In this document: positions 36,783-49,700 of the stretch, one piece after another
Numbering within the stretch: position 1 is the first letter of the stretch
Layout of the letters: each line of letters starts with the position of its first letter
From: Azolla caroliniana
Lineage: Eukaryota > Polypodiophyta
Assembly: GCA_043228905.1 (NCBI GenBank)
Contig: JBHGNT010000001.1
Location: forward strand, 4,402,001 to 4,466,000
DNA: 64,000 bases
Direction of reading: 5' to 3'
Made by a program: the position numbers and the translations under genes
The notes under the pieces: generated by a model
What the model was told of the DNA's origin: nothing
The model's input: the letters and a program-made list of their open reading frames with translations, nothing else
Database searches by the model: none

Positions 36783-39700
36783 ATGCAAAGACGGGTTTCT
36801 TCCGCCATCGCCAGGCGCTTATTCATCCTCCCTTCCCTCGCTCCCAAAAACACGATATTCTCATGTTCAAAAGAAAGTCCTAACTCAATTACAAACCTAA
36901 ATCCTAACCCTAACACAATCTCACACTCAAACCCCAACTCTGTCACGGTCTCAATTCGTAACCCAGAACCTGACCCAAACTTCATCACAAACCCTAAGCC
37001 AAACCTAATCCCTAAACCCAAGTTAGACACCAAGGGAGCCGACTCTGTTTCTCAAACCGTAGAGAAGAACATATGGGCAGTGGAGCGTCTTGGCAAAGGG
37101 AAACGAGTCTCGGATCATGACCGTCAGAAAGACCGGATACCAGGGTACATCTATGGCCACGATGATGCAGACGCCCCACACATACTCATTGTGCTGGATA
37201 AGTATCAAATCCATAGCCTTTGGTCAAACCTCGGAGAAGACAACTTTTTGCTCCATGTCTTCAACTTGAATGTCTATGATGGATATGGGTCAAATCGACT
37301 TCTTTATACTCAACCCGTTCTTCCTCGCAGGGTAAGAAAAAAACGCTTCTCCCGCTCTGCCTCTCATAGTCATATTTTTCTGATTTGTAATATAAATTGT
37401 TAGTCATGCGTTAAAATTTGGCTTGTGCTGAGAGAGTTGTTTTGTGGGTTAATCAGTTTTTAATCCAACGATTTATGCATACGAGATCGTACTCAACGAT
37501 TGAGAGACTTATAGACACATTGAGATGCAGGATTTTGCACTACGAATAATTGACACTAGCGATATAGAATTTTATCTTGCATATTTCTATTTGCTGGGGA
37601 ATAAACTGTGGAAGTTGAACAAGTATAAACAATTTCACTACTATCTCATCCTCCAATTTTTGTCTAGGAACAAATGTCATTCAGATTGCACACTTGAGAA
37701 TTATGGCATTCAACCTCTTTGGTTTTAAGTTTTTTTATTCAGTTAACTGATTTCATCTATTTTGTGAATAATGATCATTCAGCCAATCAAGAAAACACTT
37801 CAAGAGATTTTTTGTTTTTGTTTTAATGTGCACATAGTTATAGAGTTTGATAGAGAATTTAATTGCTTTAGGAGGTGTTTGTCAATCAATAATCCCTAGA
37901 AGTATTTGATGGTGATGGAAAGCTTGTCCTATTTGCTGATGAAAGTTTAGTAACATTATGAACTTTGTTGTCTGCCATATTTGGAACTGTGTATACCATA
38001 TTCTCTGCTCTTTACGGGGAGATAAATTTATCTGGAAAAAGGGAAATGAAGTGAAAGATTAATAGCTTTATTCTAATTAGTAAAGGTTTGAAATCATCCT
38101 TCCGTAGAGATTTACAGGTAAAGATGTATACATGGCTATATGGCAAACATTGAACCCAAAATATACAAAACTGATTCCATTTCAGCAAAATTATGGTATT
38201 TGTCCCTTTTGCATTTTGTAGACCATTAATGAGATGTTACTTAAGTATGTAGTTTCTCATATTGTAACATTAATTATCTTTTCTAATTGAACCAGAACTA
38301 ATATTATCATTATTGAATAAAATGGTGAGGTCTTTTTAAATCATTTACATATTTCTGGTAGACCAAAAGGTTTTTGGGAGATCAATCCCTCACTCTCTGT
38401 CTTCTTGTATCATGTTTAATACCCATGTTTTTACTTACTATCATCTGTTTCTGAGGTTGTTACCGTGATGATCAGATTATATAACATTGTTTTGAAGATG
38501 TGTTTGATCAAAAATCAAGACATCAGTCATTCGTTATGACTTCTCATTGATGCTGTAAATTTAGTATTTTTTCTAATGCTATCAGGATTTCACGTGTGAT
38601 ATCTTGTGGATTTTTCATGTTCGGAACAAGCTATAGATTCTATTTTTCATCCAATATGTGTCAGCATTTCCTCATGTTGAATCTAACCTTGCATGTTTAT
38701 TTCATATTTGGAACAAGTTACATATTTATTCTTTATTCAATGTATGCCAGCATTTGCTTGTGTTTGGCTTCAACTTTGTGAAGTGTTTATTTGCAATGAG
38801 CAGATGTGAATCACCTAATGTATGTTGTTCAATTGTTGTAGGTAAATGGCTGAAATCTGTTTATTAACATATATTATCTATTTTGTAGGTAAATTTCAGT
38901 ACACAAGGATTTATATGCAATGTTGGATTTTTAAAAGCTCCTCCGGGTGTGAAACTTCGACTAGATTCTCCTATACGCTACTTCGGTCTAGAAAATTGCA
39001 TAGGGATTAAAAAAGGTCACGCTCTATCTCTGTATTTGTCTCTTTTTGTTACCTTCACTTTTTTTAATTGTCGCAATTATCTATTAGCTGGAGTACATTG
39101 AGTGAGATGAAAGCCTGTGTGAACCATATCTTTTGACAAGTAAAATCCCAAAGAATAGAGGATGTATGCCCTCATCTAAAATCTGTAAGTGTGAAAACAT
39201 AGAAACTCAACTACAAGGGAAGAATCTAGTTATCCAAATACACCACAATTATACTCATCTGAGAAAGATACTGGTATGGGCTCTAAAGAGTGAAATTTGG
39301 ATACAATTTCTGTTCTCAAGTCTCTCATGTTCTTCGTACTAAAATTCCTGGGGTAAACATTGAGAGTTACAGATAATTTAATTTGATCCCTTTCTCTAGT
39401 TCCTTGAGATGGACTTCTTATTTTTCTGATTTCTATAGTTCACTCATTTAGCACACATTCAAACTTTTGTAAGCTTGGATTGATTTTTGTCTCATGAAGT
39501 AGGTATATATACTTAAACATTTCACATTGACTCTTGCTTTATTTTTTGTCAGCAGTTTCAGTTTACATTAAATATTGTGATACCATCTTTTAACTCTTGC
39601 AGGGGGTCAGCTACATCAGCAATTATCATACATAACCTTCTTCTGCCTGCCTAGCGAACTTCCTCCACGTATTGATGTCAATGTCGAGAATTTGGATATA

Positions 39701-39790
39701 GGAGATACAATTTCAGTCGGGGATCTTGGTGTGGAAGCACCTCTTCACGCAAACTTGGATCCATCATCAATAGTTTGTAATGTTGTGTGA
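36783..39790 (+). CDS. Organellar ribosomal protein bL25 (probably mitochondrial), 3 exons
   Basis: A bL25-family large-subunit protein. Exons 36783-37331, 38889-39015, 39603-39790; 864 nt, 287 aa; phases agree. The start MQRRVSSAIARRLFILP looks like a mitochondrial presequence (Arg-rich, no acidic residues). Residues about 30-80 are a low-complexity N/P-rich stretch (NPNPN, NPEPDPN, NPKPN). The conserved bL25 part begins near ERLGKGKRVSDHDRQKDRIPGYIYG (about 100-125) and continues through LLYTQPVLPRR, NVGFLKAPPGVKLRLDSPIRYFGLEN and ITFFCLPSELPPRIDVNVENLDIGDTISVGDL. It matches the two-domain plant bL25m pattern. The donor of exon 2 (AAAG|GTCACG) is weak but the phase and homology across it are good. 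Plastid instead of mitochondrial targeting cannot be excluded. The C-terminus and stop lie within a 93-bp tandem duplication. Confidence 0.85.
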
Positions 39791-39945
39791 TTGCTCAATA
39801 TGTTTTGATTTGGAACACCCTCTAAGAAGCCTGTTCTGTAGAATGTGGGTGATCCATCATCAATAGTCTGTAATGTTGTGTGATTGCTCAATATGTTTTG
39901 ATTTGGAACACCCTATAAGAAGGAAGCCCTTTCTGTAGAATGTCA
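39758..39945. repeat. 93-bp tandem duplication spanning the bL25 stop codon
   Basis: GATCCATCATCAATAG at 39758 recurs at 39851 with the following GTAATGTTGTGTGATTGCTC block. The first copy encodes the final residues and the TGA of the bL25 protein. The second copy lies wholly in the 3' UTR and repeats the same last codons and stop out of use. Confidence 0.88.
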
Positions 39946-41400
39946 TTGTTGGATTTACTAACCCCCTAGATTGTTATGAAATCAATATTGTTATGAGTCA
40001 CTGATCATCCCTGTACCTACAACGAGTAAGTTTAGGTATTTCTAGGAAAAATAGGGCATAGAGATGTAATCACAAATAGAAAATTCTTGGTTTCCAAGAA
40101 CGATAATCTACTTTCATTCAAGCAGGAATGCTAAATTCATCATCTTTGTTCTGCCCAATGCCATGAGAAAAATTCAAAGGTGCTTTTTGGTCTCATAGCT
40201 CAAGATAAAGTTAGTGCTACTTGAATGGATATGGTAAATATGTTGTCTTTTAGGTGAAAGGCGCTTTGAAGGGGCTTTTTGGTTATATAACTCAAGATGG
40301 AATTATTGCTACTTAAAGAGTTTGAGTGTATATTTGCATTAACTTTTATTCCATACCAGTTTCCTGCAAAATTTTCAAGGATTTAGAAGAGTTTCAATGG
40401 TTATATAACTCAAGATAGAATTATTGCTACTTAAAGAGTTTGAGTGTACAGTTGCATTAACTTTTATTCCATACCAGTTTCCTGCGAAATTTTCAGGGAT
40501 TTAGAAGAGTTTCAATACACATTCTTACAAAACGAGAGAGGTGTGATTGACTCATAGATACTATCATATTAAACTGTGATGTTTTCATTATTGTTGTTTA
40601 AGGTAAAGGTATTTCATACGTGGGTTTTATACTGTTCAGTATTTTCTATTAAGAGTTTTTCTACTGTGTTTTTTCTTTTATAATTGTAGGTAATTTAAAG
40701 TGTAAAATTATGTAGAAGTGATCAAAGTTGCAAGGTTTTCTGAAAGTAGACAAGTTTTGTTGTCCAAATATTCAGTGTAATGTCTTTCTAAAGATGATTT
40801 CCCAGCTTTGAAATGCAGAACAATGCAAAAAAGTCCAATAAATGAACATATAAGAGTGCAAGCCCATTTTCTGTGCAAATTGAATAAAACTGACTCAGCC
40901 TCACACTTGAATTTATTGAGATTGAGAGGAATGTATTATATGTTTAGCTTTCTCTAATAACAAGTTTCCTTCTCCAAAGCTCATATGGTCACTTAATAGG
41001 GCAAAATTAAAATTCAGATAATGTAGGGGATGCTTATTTTTTTCCTTCTTACCACAACTATAAAAGTGAAAGGATGAATGTGGAATGCTGAATTTGACCA
41101 GCCTCATCATATAAATCAAGCAAACACACAGTTTCCATTGAATTGTAATAGGGTTAAACCAACTGTGTTTCAGATCAGAAACTTTGGTAGGAAATGTTGA
41201 TTTTCAACATGACGCATCAATATCAGAACATGGTTATGTGAATGGCGCCTCACATGGGGGATTCTGGAAAATATAATCTGACAGTGAGACATACAAAAGA
41301 TAGAATTGAATTCCTCAAACTAATAACATGCCCTTTAATAAACCCAAATCACTGGATGGTAGACCAAATAAATAATAGATAATTGGATCAAAATTTGGAG
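39946..41400. other. Intergenic stretch between convergent bL25 and INO80B-like genes
   Basis: The stretch holds the 3' flanks of both genes and the 118-bp tandem duplication at 40281-40516. A diverged partial relative of that unit is near 40170-40225. No coding exon was recognised. Confidence 0.6.
40281..40516. repeat. Tandem duplication, 2 x 118 bp
   Basis: Copies at 40281-40398 and 40399-40516 begin GGTTATATAACTCAAGAT and end GAAGAGTTTCAAT, with only a few differences. Confidence 0.88.
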
Positions 41401-44400
41401 TTAGGTGAACAAAATGGTGGAGTGAATCTGCACTGCTTTATAACATTGGAGACTGCAAAGAGGAAGCCGAGTTTTAGAGTCTCGATACTTGTAGGCATTA
41501 TTGCAAGAAGGTTCAGCACACTTCTCCCTTGCAGGAGGATAACTGACCAAAGGCACAACATCATAAGAAATTTCATCAGTTTGTATCTGAATTGATGGAA
41601 CTTCAGCTTCAACATGTAAAAGGAACTGTAATCATAGGGAGGGTTTACCAGCATGGTGCTGGAAAAATTCTCAACATCTCCACATCTTTTGAAAAAGATA
41701 CAACGTTGCCTGATGGACCCATGACCCACCGTATAGTGTTGACTGGAGGAGCTCCCAATGCCGCCTGCTTTCCCTGAAGACAAATTGTGGACATATTATA
41801 CAAAAACAGCAGCCAGTTTCTCTGCAAAGTCTTTCAGGTCGGCGGTTATTACATTCCTTAAGACATACAGAACAGCGCAGGCAATGTCCAGCTTGGTGTG
41901 ATGTGCTTCAATGGATGGAAATTTCTATTAATGACCAATGCGAGAAACACATTGCAACATTAGTTGAATGGACATTTCTGAGTTTCTGTTACTTTTTGGC
42001 ATGTGGGCGTACACATATATTGAGAAGTTGTATTTAGCCCTTTGGCAAGTGCATGCATCTCAGTTTGAAGAGCAATTAAGGAGTGAAGTGAAATTCAAGT
42101 GTGAATGCAATTGAATGTTAAAAAAAGCCTTGTCATTGAAGGCAACCATAGTTGCAACAATGTTAAGAATCAACCTCCACGTGTGAATGTACGTACACTT
42201 AGGAGGTAAGGAGGTTACGGGGTCCCGTTAACACTCCACATGTTACCATAAGGAGTATTTAAGTTGAGAGGCAGCTTGGGAACACACCACTGGTTATGGG
42301 GTTGTGGAGTCCTGTTGATTTTGACCTTAACCTCACGAAATTATTCTTAAATTGAGGTGAGCTTAACAGAGCCGTGTTGACCACCAATCTGCAAGAGAAT
42401 TCATCGATGGAGGGAGTTGAGAATGTCAAGTTAATCTCCAGCATGCAAGGATACTACCCTTAGTTGCAGGGAAGGTTAAGGAGTCCTACTAATCTCCAGC
42501 GTTGGAAAGCATCTTTAGTTAGAGTCAGTCAATTTATGAGCACTAGGGTGGAGTTGATGGACATATGGCCCCACTTATGAGCACTAGGATTCACATCCAG
42601 AAGTCAAAAGATAAGTATGTCATGTTACTTGCAAAGAAAAGAAGGGATTTGTATCATGCAACAACACTAGTTACCTTTTCCATCTCTTGTCTCATCTTCA
42701 AACATTTCTCTTCCCGCCTCTTCCTCGATGAGTCCTGACCCAAGATTTTCTGTATAGCATTGGCCTGTGTATATACATTTTCTTCAGGAAAAAATACTTT
42801 ACGATCAAGAAATAAATCACCAATACAAACTCGATTTTAATATTAATGTGACCTGTATAACTTTAACATTCCTCTCCAATTCTTGTTTCCTCCTCCTGGC
42901 AGCCAGTTCCTTCTTAATAACCTGCTCTGATTCATTTATACCTTCCTCAAGCTCTGCAAACGAGCAAAAAAGTGAGTTTGGAAAACATTCGAGGCATTCT
43001 TCTGTAATCATGAATCAAAAGCTAATAGGCAAAAGACATTTTGGAAGAGGGGCCTACGTTTTGGCAAAGGATTTGATGATACATGAAGAAGATGTAGATT
43101 TGAAAATTCCGGAAAAATGTCTTCCTTGCAAATAATTTCAAATGCATTAGTAGAAAGATGCTTTCCAACTGAATCCGTCATATCCCTTTGTGCCTTATAA
43201 ACATTGTTGGCTTGATCTAGTTCCATATTGGCATGCTGATCATTATATTTGCATTTCTTCTCCAAACTTTCCCTAATCTCCAACGTTCCTTCTGTATTAT
43301 CATCACCATCAAATGAGCATTTCTTTGGCATCGAGCTGCTTTTGCAAACAACATGAAATTGTGAACTTTCTATATCATTTATATTGGTTGGTTTGGATTC
43401 CACTCTTTCTGATGTATCATCCTACATGTAGAATCACCATCACCATTCAAAATGAAAATCAATAGACCAATTTCTTCTCGCAGATCATGAAGATAATGCC
43501 AGAGTAGATGCAGAACCAAGGTTCTAAGATTGCTTCTATCACTTTCTTAGAGAATTGAAAGACTTTAAAATTCACCAGCCTATGTATTATATAACTCCCA
43601 AGACGTTTTAGACATTTTCCCATGACATGATAAGGCTTCCATTTTTCTCGTGTTTCATTCTGATGATTAACAATAGGAGCTAGGTATCTAGGAGCCTTTG
43701 CCCACCATGGCTCTGCGTATTGATGCTCATAGTGCTAGGTACTAAAAAACAATGTAGGGAAAATAATGGGTAAATTCCTAGGAAGTCTCCTGTTATATAC
43801 AAACCAGCATGTATACATATATAGCCTATATATACTATATAGAGATAGATCTATAAATATATATACATACGTACATAGGTATGTATTTATGTGTAAGAAT
43901 ATTCAACACAAACATTGAAAATGAAAACCCTACTTTAACCTGAAGAATATGCTTCAGAAAGGAATTTTGTAACTTACTGTACGCATAAGCCGCTGCCTCC
44001 TTGTCAAACATAACGACTGCCTCAGAGAAGCTTCTCTTACATGCAAATTTGACTCATTGCGATAAAAAACCGTACTTTTACTTTCAAGCTTTCTTTTCTT
44101 GTTACCAATACTGGACAGACCTTTTTGCCGGTGTAGGGCTTTGATGTGTTCTTCTTTTCCTTTTCTTTTTCCTTTTCCTTTTCTTTTCGGTTCTCGATCC
44201 TTGGAATGACAAAATTGATTGTAACCATCATTGAGAGAACCTGCAGATAATGCCACTCTAAGAGCATCATTTCGTTCCATGTATTCACCATCATTACACA
44301 TGGTGACCTTCATTCCCTTTTTGAAACCTAGTTTGGGCACCAACTGTTCCTCTAGCCTACGTTGGAAAATAGTTCTTACTTTATTAGAAGAGGATCCACT

Positions 44401-44610
44401 GTAAGAAAAATCATTATCTCGTGAATGCCTTCTCTTATGTAAACTTGCTGTATCATGATTCTGACTCCTATCAATGGCATTCCTTGATAGACATGAGTTT
44501 TTCCTGGTGGTCAATGGAAAAGGTACAAATAAAGGACGACCCAAGCGTGGCATCCGACCCAATCGGCTACGGGGTTGTCGGTGGGCAGCCATTGAATGAA
44601 CCTTCTCCAT
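41401..44610 (-). CDS. INO80 complex subunit B-like protein (PAPA-1 + HIT zinc finger), 6 exons
   Basis: Likely subunit of the INO80 chromatin remodeller. Exons (minus): 44610-43978, 43421-43058, 42953-42853, 42764-42675, 41773-41649, 41542-41401; 1455 nt, 484 aa. Exon 1 is basic (RQPRSRLGR, KRKGKGKRKGKEE), with LTRRQRL at its end. Exons 3-4 carry the PAPA-1 region: KKELAARRRKQELERNVKVI then QANAIQKILGQDSSRKRREE. Exon 5 gives NTIRWVMGPSGNVVSF. Exon 6 holds the HIT-type zinc finger: YPPAREKCAEPSC, YKYRDSKTRLPLCSLQCYKA. Exons 5 and 6 join over a short 106-nt intron; without it the frame hits a stop. The exon 2 donor (AAAC|GTAGGC) was chosen because it alone keeps phase; this is the weakest junction. 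The start at 44610 (MEKVHSMAAHRQ) or 44592 is uncertain because decayed copies of the same module lie upstream. Confidence 0.85.
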
Positions 44611-45010
44611 ATCTATGGAAACACGCCCTAAACTACAATTGTTCTCGTTAGCTAAGAAATGTCACTGTATCCATGGAAAGAATCTCTGAACTCGGTACTT
44701 GATGAATGCTCGGTCATTGAAAGAACCTTCTCCATATCTATGGAAACACGCCCAAAACTACAATTATTCTTGTTAGTTAAGGAATGACACTCACCCTCTA
44801 AACTCGTTACTTGATGAATCCCCATTTTCATCAGCCATAAAAGCACACCCAAAGTCTGGTCTGTTCCTGTTCCTTAATGAATGAGCATTCTTCCTATCAG
44901 CAAGCGCACCTTAAACTTCTCTGTTCTTGTCACGTGATGAATGAACCTTCTTCGCCTCCATACAAGCACGTCTTTAACTGTTCTGGTTCTTCCCTGTCAA
45001 TAAATACGAC
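44611..45010 (-). repeat. Decayed tandem copies of a coding-like module upstream of the INO80B-like gene
   Basis: On the minus strand several related blocks precede the ORF. Translations include EAKKVHSSRDKNRE (about 44930-44960), DRKNAHSLRNRNRPDFGC (about 44850-44905), DENGDSSSNEF (about 44805-44840) and NNCSFGRVSIDMEKVLSM (about 44715-44770). The last resembles NNCSLGRVSIDMEKVHSM at the gene's own start (about 44592-44645). Frames differ and stops intervene. They may be 5' UTR derived from an ancestral repeated N-terminus. Confidence 0.65.
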
Positions 45011-46701
45011 CCATCAAAAAGCCCGATACCCGTCATCATCAAGAAACCATTAAAGCATGGTCATCGTCATAAGAAGAAACCCCTGATTGCAACATGAAAC
45101 CGCCCAAGAAATGGGATGCAAAATGAAAGGGCAAATTTTGGCGCTAACAAGAAGAATCTTTAAGATGCTGCAGAAATGTTCTTTCACTCATATGCGCGCG
45201 CACACACACTCCCTCTCCCGTGAAATTGAGGGAGATCCCAAGTTCGATTCTCGCCATGGGTCACCATGAGGCAGTGAATCTCGTCTCATTACTATTAAGA
45301 TCAAATTTCACTCACCAATAAACCTCTATCTGATCTCTAAGTATGTACATATCCGTCTCTCCCAGAGTTATCAATAACCAACACCCCTAGTCTCAAACCC
45401 CGACTGCCCATCGAATTTTGCCTTTGTTTTCAGTTTCTTGTATGGTGTGTTCCGAAATCGCGGGATTGTATGTTTTCTCTCTAAGTTCGAACCATATAAA
45501 CTCGCGTCTTAGAACCTTGTTCAACAAATATAGTTCGTTGAATGACGAGAAGGAAATGCACCATAGTTGAGGTTTATAGGTTATGATAGTTGTCAAATTA
45601 ACAATTAGGATCAATCGAGGTGAAAAGGAGACACAATCTCTCATGTCATGTTCACCATACAAACCAACATCCAAACAATGACGTGCATAATCGGGCACAT
45701 GAGCATCCCCTATATATCGATAGTTAAAAGTTAGGTTTGAACGTTTGTCCTATACATGTTTACATCTCTTGCTCCATACATGTCCTCTGTAAACATCAAT
45801 GACTTTTATGACTTCGTTATTTTTGAAGAAATTTGTTGCTCGTGAAGTGATAACTAGTTTTTCCGACTTCCAAGGTCTACCTCACATCTAGGCTAATTTA
45901 AGTTGCAATTCTTCTTGTTCGAGTTTGTTTTAAGTTATTTAGTTGCAATGCTAAGGGTACACAATACTTGTCACCTTACAAATAGCATAACATGTTGTGT
46001 CGTGCAACCAAACAAGTTATGCAAATCTGTATTGAGCTTTATTGCATCAAATCTTAACGATTTTAACTAAATCAAGGAAGTATACCAATTTGCCAGAGAT
46101 TTGTAGTTAGCTTGATCCAGGTGTAGATTGTTTTTGGCTTATGTGACTCAACCATGTCATTTTGCCTTGATTGTTTGTTATGTGTGTTTTATGGCATAAT
46201 AATTCTCAACGTGAAATAGCATGTCCGAAGGACGAAAGACATATGTCAACAAGATTGGGGTGAAATGAAACATCATCAACGGAGACACAACTTCTTAGAA
46301 TCATGGCACATAAGCGAGCGGGGATACATTGCGAAGTGGGCATGTGGCATAAATTGGTTCTCCTCGATTGATGATGACGCCAAGGGCAGTTTGAATGAAT
46401 GTTAAGGACCGGTTCCACGGAACAAGTGGAAGCAGAAACGAGAGCTTGACCCAGGAAAAATAAGGTCACATGATCCAACAATGGAGATCGATTGGGGATG
46501 GAAGTGTTACGCCGAATGTGGCCGAATCTGAGTGACAAAACACAAGTGGAGGTCCTGTGGCCGTGGGTTACAGTCTTACAGACTCTACAGTGTGGATGTA
46601 TCTGAAGATCATCATCTGCATGTGAACATGTGAGCGATCTCAAACAGACCATACATAATTATTCCGTCACTCTGTTCTGGTCACGCACCGAGCCATCATT
46701 C
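45011..46701. other. Intergenic stretch between divergent INO80B-like and G6PDH genes
   Basis: No gene was recognised. A short CG/CA run lies at about 45193-45208. A 148-codon open frame on the minus strand (46206-46652) sits in a slightly GC-richer patch but has no motif, and I could not support it. Promoters of both flanking genes should lie here, but I see no clear TATA box. Confidence 0.5.
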
Positions 46702-49700
46702 ATGGGTTCCATTCCACATCTCAGCACAAGCTATGGCCTCAACATATGCAGAGGAGCCATGCCTTGCTCTAACGGATACGGGAACAACACCTCTGTTTTA
46801 CCCTATTTGCTTTCATTATCCTCTTTACACCACAATTCTTCCAAGCTTAGTATATACAAGAGTTATCTTCAGTTCGCCCCCTTGCAGATAAAAGACAAGA
46901 TTATTTGCAGATCTTCAATTACCAGTCATTCTGCCCCATTTCTCCAAAATGGTATGTAAAAAGTACCCCGGGGTGAAATTCTTAATCAGAGTCATAGATG
47001 TGTTTTTTCTTTCTTCACCTTGAGGATAACAAAACTTGCATCAAGTGTGTTGGTTGTCATAATGTGAAATAAAAATAATGTTTTTTGTTCATTGCAACGT
47101 GAATAAAAGGATTTTAGTATATATTTTGTTGCCAAGGAAGGAATATGGTTTTCTTTGTCAATCTCGATAATTGCAATTCTTGGATCATTATTCTTGTGGT
47201 AGTGTGAATATGAAAGGTATTTCTTTGTTATAAAGTGAATGAAAGGGCCGGTTTTTATTATAGATTTTGTTGCAAAGGATGGAATAGATCCTTTATCTCC
47301 TGTTGAGGAAGCTGCAATAGCGGGTTCATTGCCAGAAATCCATCCAGAGAGTGAATCAACTGTTAGCTTTACCGTTGTTGGTGCGTCAGGAGATCTAGCT
47401 AAGAAGAAGATATTTCCAGCTTTATTTGCTCTGTATTATGAAGGCTGTCTTCCAGAGGTATCATCGGCACTCGGGCTTAATACATTGATGGAATGGATTT
47501 AATGAATAAATTGCACATACACATGATTGTTCATGATGGTGGATGTCATTACCATGTTTATTAAGAAACAATACACTGATTGAATCAAATGGACAAATGA
47601 GTATTTATGCACACATCCATGATGTTTCATGATTAGATCAATGGAGTGCCATCTGATAAATGAACATATTATGCATATGATATTGAATGATGAAAGCTGC
47701 TTCCAAAGGGATCAAATATAAATTGATGGAATAAATATGATAAATCAATAGAAATACACATATCATATTGCAAAATGAATGAAGGCAGTAAGCTCAAATA
47801 AAATGAAGTGATCTTAGCATTCCATATAACCAAGCAATGATTCTTCATATTTATGTTCTTAAGCTATTTTCATTTTACTTGGCTAGCATTTTACTATTTT
47901 TGGCTATGCTCGAAGTAAAATGACTGATGCAGAACTTCGAGATATGATAAGTGGAACATTGACATGCAGAATCGATCAGAGGTGATTTCTTCTCATTTAT
48001 TTAATTTTCTTCTTTATGATTAATTTTCTTGTTTTTGATATAAATTGCCTCATATTTCCATCTCAGTGAGAATTGCGAAGATAAAATGGAAAATTTCCTA
48101 AAGCGATGCTTCTATCAGTCTGGCCAATACAATTCCGAGGAAGATTTTAGGGCACTGGATGCGAAATTGAAGGTCCATGAGGTACTGGTTGAGCTGGCTG
48201 GGCCTTTTGTCCTTTCCGATTGATACATGTTGTGTTTCACATACACTGGCACTGTTGTACGTGATGATGTATATTGACCCAACAATCAAAGATAATTAGA
48301 AATGCAGCAGGGTGTTGTTATTTATATTTCTCGTTAATATCAATTAATCATTTGAATCACCAATGTAATCTGCTGCATTAGATTATTTTTATTGTAATTA
48401 CAACTTAAGAGTGGATAGAATCTTGAATTACCATGAGTAGCAAACATGAAGAGTGGATAGAATCTTGTATATTAGATTTTGTACAGGGATCTGCGTTTGT
48501 ATGAGATCTATTGTACTGGAATTGAATGCTGTATATCTGGGATTGAGCATCAAAATAGTGAAGCTGGAAAAGATATGTATTTGGGATTGAAGACTTAAAA
48601 AAAAGTACTGGAGCTAAAAGTGATGTACTTCCACCATTTGAATCTACTCATCAACGAGCAAACATGACAGCCATGCTCCATAAAGGAGAGATTGCAGAAC
48701 CAAAGTCAGTATAATGACATTGTAATGCCACTGCATAGACATTGTAAGAAGGTATAGATTAAGTAATGAGGTTAGAACTTTATAAACCATAATAGTTTCT
48801 ACCTAGGTTGGATGGAGATGTGCACTCCCTTCTTTCATAGGAACCTCCATGTTACATCCGAGTCTCTGTTGGAGCATTCTTAATCCAAAGCATCCCTAGG
48901 TAGTCCTCACTGAAACCTGCTCCAAAGAGGTGTTTTTATCTCTCATAGATATATTTAAGCAATCCTTTGAATACTGCCTCAACATCTGTGACCTAATACA
49001 ATTGAGAAACCTCATATGGCATTCAGGACTGGTTCTATACGTACCAAGATGCATTTGTGATCAACAATGTGTTTGTCCAAATGTTTTTGGCCTCCCCATA
49101 GTACTTTCTTGGGAGTATACGTCCTACAATTGGCATAGCAAGCTAATAAGATGATTTTATTGAAAAATAACCTCTTGTCTTGACCTAGAGATCCATTAGC
49201 AGACATTTATTTTATCGGCCACTGCTGTCACATATCTGTTGTTTCTATTGTCTATCTCACTGACAATCATTGCCCCACAATCTATTTTAATTTGACGATC
49301 TATTTTACTTGGTGTTTCTCATCTATATGTTTTGTATTTCCATTTTTTATTAGCACATTGTTTCCATTCCTATTTCAACTTTGTATGTCTTCATTACTAT
49401 GGGCATGCAAGTTGGATGACGTGAGCAACATTCCATTGGTTATTTTGTCGTAATAATTAATAATGATAATGTGATTCTGACATTGGTGCAGGGAAGTCGA
49501 CTTGCAAATAGACTATTCTACTTGTCAATTCCACCCAATATTTTTATTGATGTTGCAAGGTGTGCTAGCCGAACTTCTTCATCAAATGGTTGGACTCGAG
49601 TGATTGTAGAGAAGCCATTCGGAAGGGATTACGAATCGTCTGCACAGCTCACAAATGGTTTGAAACAGTATCTCACAGAAGAACAGATTTACAGGTTAGT

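Noticed and set aside
41388-41783. 131-codon minus-strand open frame overlapping the INO80B-like last exons
   Set aside because: It is a shifted frame across the exon 5 - intron - exon 6 region; the HIT finger is read in another frame after splicing.
46206-46652. 148-codon cysteine/histidine-containing open frame, minus strand
   Set aside because: The C/H spacing fits no zinc-finger family I know, no splice partner or homology is recognised, and it lies upstream of G6PDH where promoter DNA is expected.
46630-46701. Upstream in-frame ATG for G6PDH
   Set aside because: It would add 24 residues with acidic and aromatic content unlike a transit peptide start; 46702 is preferred, though not proven.
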